DNA of 64,000 bases from Helianthus annuus (taxonomy: Eukaryota; Streptophyta; Magnoliopsida; Asterales; Asteraceae). A model generated the notes under the pieces. That model worked only from the letters and a program-made list of their open reading frames with translations. It ran no database searches and was not told the origin of the DNA. Shown in pieces: positions 22,082 through 33,140 of this stretch; position 1 is the first letter of the stretch; every line of letters starts with the position of its first letter. Location: positions 32,601,930-32,665,929 of the forward strand of contig NC_035443.2 in assembly GCF_002127325.2 (NCBI RefSeq). The letters are read 5' to 3'. A program made the translations under genes and the position numbers.

Positions 22082-25000
22082 ATGAACGGACGTGGTGGAG
22101 GTCGTCGTGGTGGACGCGGTGGACGTGGTGGAGGCCGCGGTGGTGGACATGGCGAAATCCATATGACTCAAGCTGAGCTAGAGGAATTACTCAACGCCCA
22201 GGTGGCTGCAGCCTTGGCAGCTTATCAGGCTAGTATGACATGTACCAGACATTCCTTCCTTTGAAACGTGAACTTGAGTCTTACTTGTTGGTATATTTTC
22301 TTTCGTTAATAGGTCAGCCGGCGCCACAAAACCAGCCTCACCCACCGGTCTGCACTTTTAAAACTTTCATGGATTGCAAGCCACAGACCTTCAGTGGCAC
22401 TGAAGGGGCTGTAGGACTTATACGCTGGTTCGAAAAGGCGGAGTCAGTGTTTGCGATATGTAACTGCCCAGTTGGGGATAGAGTAAAGTTTGCAGCAGGC
22501 ACGCTTCAGGATGGTGCCTTGACCTGGTGGAATGCCCAGGTCCAACTGCTAGGTATTGAGGCGGCAAACGCCACTACGTGGGATGATTTCAAAGAACTGA
22601 TGAGAGAGGAATACTCTCCTCGAGACGAAATACAGAAGTTAGAGAATGAGTACTACGATCTGAAAATGGTGGGGTCTGAAATTGAGGCGTATGTGAAGCG
22701 GTCGTATGAGTTAGCTGATTTGTGTCCAACTCTGTCCCGACCTATGTCCCGAAGAATCGAGTTGTTTATTAAGGGGTTACCTCCACGGGTGAAGGGTTTA
22801 GTTACAGCGGCGAACCTCAATAACCTAACACAGATTGTTAGATTGGCGCATAAGATCGTTGACCAGGAAGTGGAGAGCGACTCATTGCCACCTCGTATTT
22901 CTAGCACTACCACAGCTGCCACTACTTCCACTGCATCTGCTGCTGATAGCAAACGTAAGTGGAACGATACGGACAAGGGGTCCAACTCTGCACAGCCTCA
23001 GAAGAAGATGGATACTGGCAGCACCCGCAGTTTCAGTCAGACAGCATCAGTGAATCAGAACTCGAGTAACAAATCAGGGAAGGGATCATATGCGGGGAAG
23101 CTACCCTTGTGCAGCAAGTGTAACTATCATCACAAGGGACAGTGTGCTCGGGTTTGTCATCGATGTAATCGACCAGGGCATATGGCCAGGGATTGTAGGA
23201 CCACACTTCCAGCTCAGCAGCAGCCAGCGCAGCAGACGGGTAGGCAACAGCCTCAGCAAACTCAGGGTACTCAGAGAGGGTGTTATCAGTGTGGGGCCGA
23301 GGGGCACTTCAAGCGAGACTGCCCTCAGCTGAGGCAGAACACAGGGGGTGGTAACGGGAACAATAATGCGGGGAATAACGGGGGTAATGTTGCGCGTGGG
23401 CGCGGGTTTGTGCTGGGAGCTGGGGAAGCGCGGAACGACGGCAACGTGGTTACTGGTACGTTTTCAGTGAACGGTGTTATTGCTTCTATTTTATTTGATT
23501 CTGGTGCCGACTGGAGTTACGTGTCTTTGGAGTTTAGTTCCCAGTTAGGATTAAGTCCTACACTTCTCGTAATGAAACACATAGTAGAAATCGCAAATGG
23601 TAAAACAATCGAAGCTACACATGTTCTATTTGGGTGTAAAATCGATCTTCTGGGTCAAGTCTTCGACATTGACTTAATTCCTATTACTCTTGGAAGTTTC
23701 GACGTGATCGTTGGTATGGACTGGTTGTCCAAGAATCAAGCGGAGATTCTCTGTAAGGAGAAGATCATACGTGTTCCCCTTCCTAGTGGGGAATTTCTAT
23801 CAGTTCAGGGTCATCGCAGCGGGACCCCAGTTAGTATTGTCTCGGCAATGAAGGCTCAGAAGTATTTGCGTAAGGGCTATCCTGCTATACTGGCTCTTGT
23901 CACTGATTCACTGCCTAATGAAAGGAAGATTGAGGATCTTCCAGTTGTTCGTGACTATCCTGACGTATTTCCTGCGGAACTCCCTGGTTTACCTCCACAC
24001 CGTCAGGTGGAATTCCAGATTGACCTCGCCCCAGCGGCAGCCCCAGTTGCTCGTGCTCCTTATCGTCTTGCGCCAGGGGAACTGCAGGAATTATCAAACC
24101 AACTCCAAGAGCTGTTGGATAGGGGTTTCATCCGACCTAGCTCTTCCCCCTGGGGAGCCCCAGTCTTATTTGTGAAGAAGAAGGATGGGTCCTTGCGAAT
24201 GTGTATAGATTATCGCGAGCTCAACAAGATGACAATCAAAAACCGTTACCCTTTGCCTCGTATTGACGACCTGTTTGACCAATTACAAGGGTCGAGCTTT
24301 TACTCTAAGATCGACTTAAGGTCTGGTTATCATCAAGTGCGAGTCAGAGAGGAAGACGTCCCCAAAACCGCGTTTCGGACGCGATACGGTCACTATGAGT
24401 TCTTGGTTATGCCATTCGGGTTAACCAACGCACCAGCGGTCTTCATGGACCTCATGAACCGCGTGTGCAAGCCCTACCTTGATGACTTCGTGATCGTTTT
24501 TATTGACGACATTCTAATTTACTCCAAGAACAAGGAGGATCACGAACGGCATTTACGCCTCATCCTAGAACTCCTGAGGAGGGAGCAGTTGTACGCAAAA
24601 TTTTCTAAATGCGATTTTTGGATACGGGAGGTACATTTTCTGGGGCATATAGTCAATGAGGTGGGCATACATGTGGATCCTGCCAAGGTTGACGCCATTA
24701 GAAATTGGGCGGCACCAAAGAACCCTTCGGAGGTGCGGCAATTCCTCGGTCTAGCAGGGTATTATCGTCGTTTCATTCAGAACTTCTCAAAGATTGCACA
24801 GCCACTCACCTCGTTAACACAGAAGAAAGTAGTTTACTCTTGGGGGACGAAGCAGGAGGATGCTTTCCAGCTTTTGAAACAAAGGTTATGCAGCGCACCA
24901 ATCTTATCTCTACCGGAGGGCACTGAGGATTTTGTAGTTTATTGTGATGCTTCGATTCAGGGTCTCGGTTGCGTGTTGATGCAACGCGAGAAGGTGATAG

Positions 25001-26757
25001 CTTACGCTTCTCGACAGTTGAAGGTTCACGAGAAGAACTATACGACACATGACTTGGAGTTAGGAGCAGTGGTGTTTGCGCTGAAGATTTGGAGGCACTA
25101 TTTATACGGTACGAAGTGCGTTATCTATACCGACCACAAGAGCCTTCAGCATATCTTTGACCAAAAAGAATTGAATATGCGTCAGCGTCGTTGGGTGGAA
25201 TTGTTCAATGATTACGAGTGTGCTATCAAATACCACCCAGGTAAAGCTAACGTTGTGGCGGACGCACTTAGCCGCAAAGAAACGAAGCCTAAACGCGTTC
25301 GCGCATTACAGCTCACTATCCATTCCAGCCTTCCTGATAAGATTCGTACGGCCCAGACTGAGGCATTGAAGGAAGAGAACATTAAAGCTGAGGGTTTACG
25401 CGGTATGGAAAAACAGCTTGAACAGACATCTGATGGCATCTACTACATCATGGGAAGAGTATGGGTTCCTCTGTTTGGTGATCTTAGAGAACTTGTGATG
25501 GATGAAGCACACAAGTCACGATATTCTATTCACCCGGGATCGGACAAGATGTATCACGATCTTAAGGTTATGTATTGGTGGCCGAATATGAAAGCCCTCA
25601 TCGCCACGTACGTGAGCAAATGCTTAACTTGTGCAAGAGTTAAAGCGGAACATCAGAAGCCTTCGGGTCTACTGCAGCAGCCAGAAATACCCAAATGGAA
25701 GTGGGAACAGATCGCTATGGATTTCGTTACTGGATTACCGAGGACTCAGGCTGGAAACGATACTATATGGGTGATTGTTGATCGACTCACGAAATCGGCA
25801 CATTTTCTAGCAATCAAGGAAACAGATAAGTTTTCGCAGCTTGCAGCAGTGTATCTTAAGGAGGTAGTTGCTCGGCACGGAGTGCCAACTTCTATCATCT
25901 CAGATCGAGATCCGCGTTTTACTTCTGAATTATGGCAGTCTATGCACAAATTGTTCGGTTCGAAACTTGATATGAGCACCGCTTACCACCCACAGACGGA
26001 TGGTCAGAGTGAGCGCACTATTCAGACACTTGAAGACATGCTGCGGGCATGTGTGATCGATTTTGGGAAGGGATGGGAAAGACACTTGCCGTTAATAGAG
26101 TTCTCCTACAACAACAGCTACCACACAAGTATTCAGGCAGCTCCGTTCGAAGCATTGTATGGGCGGAAATGTCGTTCCCCTCTCTGTTGGGCAGAAGTAG
26201 GTGACAGTCAACTCACAGGTCCTGAACTCATTCTGGAAACTTCACAAAATATAGCTCGGATAAGGGATCGTATGGCAGCAGCACGTGATCGCCAGAAAAG
26301 TTATGCTAACAAGCGTAGAAAGCCTTTGGAGTTCGAAGTTAATGATCGGGTTATGTTGAAAGTTTCACCGTGGAAGGGCGTTGTACGCTTCGGGAAGCGT
26401 GGCAAGCTTAATCCACGTTACATTGGGCCATTCAAAATTATTGAGCGGATCGGTAAAGTCGCTTACAGACTCGAGTTACCTGCGGAATTAGGCAATGTTC
26501 ACGATGTGTTTCACGTTTCTCAACTAAAGAAGTGTCTGGTCGATGAGACACTAGTTGTGCCATTTCAAGAGCTCAAGTTGGATGACAAGCTACAGTTTGT
26601 TGAAGAGCCTGTTGAAATCATGGATCGGGAGGTCAAGGTGCGTAAACACAGTCGAATTCCGATTGTTAGAGTTCGTTGGAACTCAAGACGTGGACCGGAG
26701 TTCACGTGGGAGCGGGAGGATCAAATGAAGCTTAAGTATCCTCATCTTTTTTCCTAA
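22082..26757 (+). CDS. Gypsy gag-pol polyprotein, intact, with a predicted 80-bp intron
   Basis: An ATG at 22082 opens a Gly/Arg-rich leader ([11 protein letters not shown]...) and [25 protein letters not shown] predicted intron (22233-22312, GTATGACA...TTTCGTTAATAG) then joins in phase to QPAPQNQP and the main frame, giving about 1531 residues. Without splicing, ATG 22240 gives 1505. Approximate spliced positions: gag core ([11 protein letters not shown]); two CCHC knuckles [14 protein letters not shown] (333) and [14 protein letters not shown] (374), preceded by [12 protein letters not shown]; protease FDSGADWS (446); RT YRELNK (684) and FIDDILIY (780); RNase H YCDASIQG (926); integrase HHCC (1118-1160), D-D-E core from DFVTG (1187); chromodomain-like end (1480-1531, [17 protein letters not shown]). 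All catalytic motifs look intact. Autonomy is likely but not proven. Confidence 0.93.
22233..22312 (+). other. Predicted intron in gypsy gag leader
   Basis: Donor A/GTATGA and acceptor TAATAG/G, preceded by a T-rich tract (TATTTTCTTTCG). Removal joins the two open frames in phase 1, rebuilding a Ser codon. An ancestral frameshift is the alternative. Confidence 0.6.
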
Positions 26758-26786
26758 CGACAAGTCTAAATCGGGTGAAACAAGTG

Positions 26787-26926
26787 AATTTCGGGACGAA
26801 ATTCCCTTTCAAGTTGGGGATGATGTAACACCAGAGCAAAATCCACAGCAATCTTGATTCCTCACTTCACTCTTCTGTACCTATCTGTCAAATTTCGGGA
26901 CGAAATTTCTTTTAAGTTGGGGATGA
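26787..26926 (+). other. Duplicated 3' polypurine region of the gypsy element
   Basis: AATTTCGGGACGAAATT followed by AAGTTGGGGATGATGT occurs at 26787-26826 and again at 26891-26929. The second abuts the 3' LTR and is the functional PPT by position. After the first copy comes TGTAACACCAGAG, similar to an LTR start. Confidence 0.7.
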
Positions 26927-29353
26927 TGTGACAACCCGAACTTTACAGGTTAGTGTCGTTTGTCTTAACGATTCTAAGATCCTCATCGTTTTCCTTTAAG
27001 CGGGGGTGATAACTGGTTACGTTATGGGCCACGAGTAAATGCGGCCACATTCATCTTAGTTACATGTTACTTTAGGCCCAAATTCACACAAGTCTAATTA
27101 AAGCTTTTGTGGGCCGATTAAGTAGACTTTTATTACTTAAACATGTGGGCCGATTGCATATTATATGTTACGTAGACTTTTATTACTTAAACATGTGGGC
27201 CGATTGCATATATGTATAAACATACTGAAATATTGGTTGGGCCGGGTGAAGTGCATGTGGGTAATTGACTGTTTGGGGGCCAGTTATTAGAAGATATGTA
27301 CACAAGGGTTTACGTAGCATATCAACACACTTAAACAAACCCTACCTCCTCTATTGTTCTCGTCGGCAGGAGAAACCCCCCCCCTCTTCGCATCAACATC
27401 TATTCAGTCGAGATTTCTGGTTAGTAAAGTCATGTGTGTTTAAGTTTTCAATTACATGATCGCATGCATCATTGAGCGCCTGATTTATAGTTACGTTGGC
27501 TGTGATTCGTTATGACTTGTTATGAATTACTTGAGTTATTTGATTCAGCATGCTTATGAACTGTTTGTGATGATTAGCCGAGAGAATGTTTTCTGATTGT
27601 TTATAGCGTGGCCGAGAACATGCTTGTTGTTTGCTATTAGGATCCATGATTTCAATTGCCTAAGTGATAAGGATAATGTGATGACATGAGGATGTTGATG
27701 TCTAGATTAAATTAAATTGGGTACATGATTCAGTGATGTTGTTCAGTGATGTTGACTAATTGCCACACACATAATTGCTGGACACATACACACATAGCTA
27801 TAGTTCTAGACTTGATGCTTTCCTGTAGGCTACTTTTTAAACAAATCAACTGCTGACTATTTATGTGTCATCAGTAAGGAGGTTAGAATGATGAGGGTAC
27901 AATGAACATTAATGACAATCGGTTTTAAAGGTCCCATAAAGTTGAGGTCACATGGTTGCACAAGACTCAATACCTTAATTATGATCATGACAGCCCATGT
28001 GTGAAACCAAATCACATGGGCATGTCAGTGGAAATATCATGGCAGTGAATGAGACTTGCATGATTCATTTGTTTAGTAGATCACACACACACTTGAGCCC
28101 ATGCATGCACATGTCCACACACATTGCACAAGGATTGATCATTCTATGAAAGCATGTAAAATGACAGCTGGGTAAGTGCGGCTGGACCATTCTTAGATTC
28201 GAGCACACCAGGCCCAAACCGCACAACCCATCTTGATACGCAATCGAGTGGGGCCTGGACTCCAGCCGTAAAACTGTTGGTCTGGACCGGTGTGGTGGGC
28301 CAGCAAGTGGTCGGATAGCATGCGTAGTAGTGGCCCACGGCCGTATCATTGGGTCACCAAACGGGTTGGGTTGGCGAAGGCTTGGGCCGCGGGTAATACC
28401 CCGGGTTGCACAACGATTTTGGTTATTAGTGTAAGGTTGCGAAGTATCTATGTTAAACGTGAACATGCTATGTGAAATGTATGAAAACCCAAATGTGTAT
28501 TTAGTGATTACGTGTAAATGTTACAAGTGTATGTACATGTATGACTTTGGAAAAACAAATGAGATTCTAACGGTTAGTGGTAATCACATTAGGGACTAAC
28601 TGATCAACTTGGAACGTGCATTGTTCTTACCGAGCAAACCAAAGGTGAGTTCACTACATTCGAGCATGCGTCCCAGTTGTTGGGGACAGTCAGTGGGTAT
28701 CCCATGGGGGGATAAGTCTTTGGGTAAAAACGGGTATATTGGTTAATATTCTCACCTATCATCTTTTGTAAGTCCCTCATCGGGTATTAGTTAGTAGCGC
28801 TACTTAGGTTTGGCACCCTCACCCCGTGCCTGTAGAGGACGGAGGTGAACTAATGACCCAGTCTGGCCCAGTACTAGATAGGAGTACGTGGGAAGGGCAG
28901 TCGTGTATTTCAGGAGCCGTCATTGTTCGGAATTGAGATATTAACAATATTACTTGCATTGGTTATTGAACTGTTTTACATACAACGGGTAACAAACGTT
29001 TTCTAAAACTGTGAACTCGCCAGCTTTTTCTGATACACGTGTTACATGCTCGCAGGTCCTTAGGTACTTGGAACGCAGGAACTTGCTGGCTGGAGGGCGC
29101 GAGTGGTCATGGTTGCATTGTTGAGTTATTTGACAAACATTTATTTACTTTGGTTGTGTGAAACATATACTTTGTGATACGTTAATGCTTCCGCTGAACC
29201 TATGGTTTTTGAACAACTTATGTTTGGGATTTCAGTATTATTAAATGATGGAACTTTATTTCAAACTTGTGATTCAATGTAATTGGTGGCTCATTGCTAG
29301 TCGTCACACGCCTAACAGGGACACTCCCTAGGTGGTAATTTGGGGGTGTGACA
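26927..29353 (+). repeat. Gypsy 3' LTR (2427 bp)
   Basis: Near-identical to 19103-21527. Visible differences include a longer C-run near 27380, a C/T in the CA-run near 27786, two changes near 27862-27871, G/T near 29028 and T/C near 29053. Confidence 0.93.
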
Positions 29354-29366
29354 TTAAGGGGGAGAT
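29354..29366 (+). other. ARID element polypurine tract
   Basis: TTAAGGGGGAGAT directly before the 3' LTR. Its TTAAG is the second copy of the gypsy target-site duplication. Confidence 0.8.
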
Positions 29367-30172
29367 TGAAGACCAAAAGTTAATCACGACTTCTTGTTCG
29401 GGCCGCGTTACGTTTATGATTGTTTATTAGTTAATGGGTCAAACACTTAGGGGCTGTTTGGTAGCCTCTGGATGGTCATTAAGAGGTTTCCTCTTAATGG
29501 AACCATTAAGAAATTTTACCAATAAAAAGGTAGAAGAATGTGACATGTGATGATTTACTATTCAGAGGTTACCTCTTAACCATTCAGACTTGAGGTTACC
29601 TCTTATTCATTCAGAGGTTTTAAACCATTAAGAGGTAGCATCTGAATGGTCATTAAGAGGCTACCAAACAGCCCCTTATTATGTTTATTGTTTGCGTCAA
29701 ACTTGGGCCTGAGGCCACGTTTATGTTTTTTCTGTTTGGGTCGTATAAGTCCAGAAGGTCTCGGTATTGGATCAGCTTAGTTTGGGCCCGTTTTAGACGA
29801 ATTAATGTGAATACCGAAGCAGCAGTTATCAGGGGAAACAAGACGTACCGATTGGCAAGGTAGTTACCACAGACACATCGCTTCACTAAGGGATACGTCG
29901 TTTCAACAGGCACCGGTTCACAGTGTTATATATAGGGCTGTAACTTTGTTTTTCAATGTACCGAATTCACTTGAATTTTATGAAGTTATTCGAAGTTAGT
30001 CACTGATTCTGTGCATTATATTTAATTCGGCAATTGCGGTAAGTTTGTTTCATTGTTCCTGTTTTCGTTTACTGTTACAATGCAATTCTGCAAACGTTGT
30101 TATTTGGTTGATTGTGATTGTGAGTACGATGACAACCTGGTCCGTTCCGAATGGTCCTGGGTGTCCGATGAT
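29367..30172 (+). repeat. ARID element 3' LTR, with MITE and truncated end
   Basis: Starts TGAAGACCAAAAG as the 5' LTR does and matches it through CCGATGAT (30172). The terminal TCTGATACCAACA of the 5' LTR is missing and exon sequence follows at once. It contains the 226-bp MITE. Confidence 0.85.
29450..29675. mobile_element. Tourist/PIF-Harbinger-type MITE (226 bp)
   Basis: Termini GGGGCTGTTTGGTAGCC and its complement, flanked by TTA duplications (29447-29449 and 29676-29678). Internal AAGAGGTTTCCTCTTAATGG-type inverted words are present. It is absent from the 5' LTR, so it inserted after the retroelement was in place. Confidence 0.88.
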
Positions 30173-31754
30173 CCATGGACTATTATCACCGTCAGAATAA
30201 AATCACCTTGGATTATAAACTTCAAACCATATGTTCTAAGAGGAAGAAATGCAAAAACATATTGGTGATCTAACTTTGGACTGTAAGTACCATCTTTTAA
30301 TACTTCAAGAGCCAAAGCAATTGAAATTTCAGTAAATTTTACATCATTTCGAATACCATTAGCCTGCAATTTCCGGGAGTCAACAAACCAAGTCAGCGTT
30401 TCATTCCCGATTGTAACATTGGTTAAACCATTTCCAGTTATTTCTTTCCTCATGATGACCAACGAATCATTAAGCATATTTCTGAATTTAATACACTGAA
30501 GACGATGGAGAAACAATAATAAAGATGGATGAAGATCTGAAAACACATTGGTGATGTTGTCTACAGTAGAAGTTTCTCCTAGCTTTGACTTTGATGTTGA
30601 CTTCAAGGGAAGCACAAGGCATGTATTGTAGTGGTGTGTATCCATTTGATCAGTGGTGTTTAATGAAACCAAGTTTGTGAAGAAATTGATGTCACAGGGA
30701 GGCACAATTGTCGGCAAAACAAAACCGATTTGACCCTCGGTTAAGTCAAACTTGATGTGAAATCCATTAGAATGAACTTCTGAACAGTGGCGGACCCAGA
30801 AATTTTTCCATGGGGGTGCGGAACATTTTTAAAAATTTTAGGCCTCAAGGTATATAAATAAAAAATCGGTTCGCATCGGGTCGGTTCGGGTCGAGTCGGG
30901 TCATGTAAAACAAAAGAACTAAATTTATATAATCATCAAAAACACGTCAAACCTTATTACAAACATAATTAAAACGTCGTCATACGGGTTTTTATTTTTT
31001 GAAATCTATCCAAAACATCATCTAAACCTACTTTTTTAAGCAAGTCTTTCTCTATGTAACATATACAACCTTCACTTAAATTCTCATCGCCAATCCGATT
31101 ACGCAAGTATCCACATCAACGAATCCGGAAGATGTATCAACTTTCCTCTTGAGAAATCGCGCCATAACGCCCCTACTCATTGTTCCTATCGGCTATCACA
31201 AACAAATTGATCTATAAGTTCATGGCTCCATAACAGATTACATAACGTATCAACTATTCAAGCCCTAAATATCATAATGTAAATCACCCTAAAAAATCAT
31301 CTAAACAACATATACACCATAAAAAAAGCCAAACGTTCTTCACTAAAAAAAAGCCAAGCATACTGTCGTAAGGGTTTTGGGCTTGTTTATTTTATTTTAG
31401 TTTGAATAATTGTTGATTTGTTAGGTTTGTTTATTGGGCTAAGGCTTAGTAGTGGGCTAGTTAAATGTATTGGGTATTTGGGTTTCGTTATTTAGGTATT
31501 AAAAGTAATACAATTTAGGTAGTATTTTTTATAAAATAAGAGTTTACTAAAGAATATTTTTAAAATATAAATTGATAACACTTTTTACCTAAGGGGTGCG
31601 AACGGAAAATTCCAAGGGGTGCGGACGAAAAATTCCAAGGGGTGCAGATGGGATTTTCAGCGGAATTTAGCACTAAAATTTTTTTTTCCCGGGGGTGCGC
31701 CCGCCCACCTTGGGCTGGGCTTAGGTCCGCCCCTGCTTCTGGAGCATCAGTAAC
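30173..31754 (-). pseudogene. NOV-like exon split by hAT, with right copy of the duplication
   Basis: The exon begins at 31754 (acceptor TATGCAG; VTDAPE). It is interrupted by the hAT at 31735-30785 and continues at 30784 with EVHSNGFHIKFDLTEGQIGF, VLPTIVPPCDINFF, VFSDLHPSLLLFLHRLQ and CIKFRNMLNDSLVIM. It runs to GDFIL, where it is damaged and meets the ARID LTR at 30172. The open frame 30717-30173 has no stop. The part below 30491 duplicates 16563-16900. Confidence 0.85.
30785..31735 (-). mobile_element. Non-autonomous hAT-type transposon in a NOV-like exon (951 bp)
   Basis: Ends CAGTGGCGGACCCAGAA and, from the other side, CAGGGGCGGACCTAAGCC. Flanking 8-mers CTTCTGAA and CTTCTGGA (one mismatch). 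Same family as 3847-4842 but in the opposite orientation, with GCACCCCTTGGAATTTT-type subterminal repeats. No transposase. Confidence 0.85.
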
Positions 31755-31862
31755 CTGCATATACATCAAAGTGATGTTTTCAGCAGATCATAGATGATGC
31801 AAAGACTCGCAGGCATCAAGATAGCAAGAAAAGAAGATAAAAATAACAATCTACAGAAATAC

Positions 31863-32075
31863 CCGAAATACTGATTTAAATCCAATGCCTTTCTTGCCAA
31901 TGTATCCGGTACTAGATGCTTTCTTGGTAGAATTCCCAACATCACAAAGCGCCCTAATGTTCTCATCGGTAAATCCATATTCATTATTCAAAACAACAAT
32001 ACTTTTCTCCAGAAGAATGAATGCCAGAGTGGGCTCCACTTTTGTTGGATACGCATTATCATCAGCATTCTGAAC
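31863..32075 (-). pseudogene. NOV-like ATPase exon (N-box and lid)
   Basis: Acceptor TTGTAG, donor CGG/GTATTT. It reads VQNADDNAYPTKVEPTL, then SIVVLNNEYGFTDENIRALCDVG and YIGKKGIGFKSVFRV. The Glu/Asn/Asp of the N-box and the glycine lid of the GHKL fold are all conserved. No lesion. Confidence 0.9.
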
Positions 32076-32118
32076 CTACAAAATACACAAAAAAGTCAAT
32101 ATTATCTATATATTATTA

Positions 32119-33140
32119 TCTATATATTCTATTCTATTCTAACTACTACAAAAACCAATTGGGGGAATAGTGCCAGGCATGGCACTACCCCATTGGACCA
32201 ACCCATATTTAATTTAGTTTTATTCTCACCTTAAAATTACGGTTTCGTCCTTTGCTTAAAATTACCGTTATGCCCCCAGCTCAAAAAAAATTTATAATCT
32301 TGCCCCTAACTCAAAATTACGCTTTTGCCCTCGGGTCAAAACCTAACTTTTACTTTTGTTCCCAGTTTAAAATTACGGTTTCGCCATCTGTTTAAAATTA
32401 CGTTTTCCCCCACCTAAAAATAAAATGTTGTTTTTCCCTCTAGCTCAAAATTACGATTCTGCCCTTAACTCAAAATTACGCTTTTGCCCACCGTTCAAAA
32501 TGAAAATATGTTTTTCCCCCTAGCTAAAAATTATGATTTTCCTCTCAACTTAAAATTTACCCAAATGGGGGAATAGTGTCAGCCAGCTGCCTCGCACTTC
32601 CCCATTGGACCAACCTATTTTTAAATTAATTTTATTCCCAATTTAAAATTACACTTTCCTCCTTTGTTTAAAATTACCTTTTTGCCCCCAACTAAAAATA
32701 AAATTATACTCTTGCCCCTAGCTCAAAATTACACTTTTGCCCTTGATTGAAAACCTAACTTTCACTTTTGTTCCCAGTTTAAAATTACAGTTTCGCGCTT
32801 TGTTTAAAATTACGTTTTCTCCCAGCTAAAAATAAAATTTTGTTTTCCCCTCTAGCTCAAAATTACGTTTTTGCCCACCGTTCAAAATGAAAATATGTTT
32901 TTCCCCCTAGCTAAAAATTATGATTTTGCTATCAGTTTAAAATTATGATTTCGCCTCCGGTTCAAAATATATTTATGATTTTGCCCTATGTACAGCGATA
33001 CAAAGAGAGGCACAAAATTACGGTCATATCATCATTTTTTCCCCATAGCAAAATTATAGTAGTCTTTTTGTAATTGATTGAGAATTATTCGGCCATCGCC
33101 CCGCCCAATCGCCCCGCAACGCGGACGGGGCATCTACTAG
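32119..33140 (+). mobile_element. Non-autonomous Helitron in an intron
   Basis: The 3' end is clear: hairpin GCCCCG...CGGGGC (33109-33131), ATCTA, then CTAG (33137-33140) followed by T. The 5' end is proposed at TCTATATATTC after an A (32118/32119). The interior consists of degenerate short units of the type CAAAATTACG-TTTTGCCC and two larger copies of about 405 bp, each starting GGGGGAATAGTG and containing CCCATTGGACCAACC. No Rep/helicase. Confidence 0.65.

Larger units (their letters stand above)
19103..29353 (+). mobile_element. Full-length Ty3/gypsy chromovirus, young (10,251 bp)
   Basis: LTRs at 19103-21527 and 26927-29353, each TGTGACA...TGTGACA, flanked by a perfect TTAAG duplication (19098-19102 and 29354-29358). 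I could spot about five substitutions and one C-run length change between the LTRs. PBS at 21531. One uninterrupted gag-pol frame. It is inserted between the ARID ORF and that element's polypurine tract, splitting them by 10 kb. The C-terminal chromodomain-like region and long LTRs suggest the Tekay/Del branch. Confidence 0.95.
16901..30172 (+). mobile_element. Small non-autonomous LTR retrotransposon carrying an ARID ORF
   Basis: LTRs lie at 16901-17491 and 29367-30172 (the latter enlarged by a MITE and lacking its last 13 bp). The PBS is at 17493-17505 and a purine tract ending GGGGGAGAT abuts the 3' LTR. Without the nested gypsy element (19103-29353, plus one TTAAG) the internal region is only about 1.6 kb and contains one ORF with no RT, integrase or RNase H. 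It resembles the class of small gag-only LTR elements (TR-GAG/LARD) that must borrow pol, but with an ARID domain added. The flanking 5-mers differ (CTTAA left, CCATG right), so there is no TSD. See the duplication entries. Confidence 0.85.
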
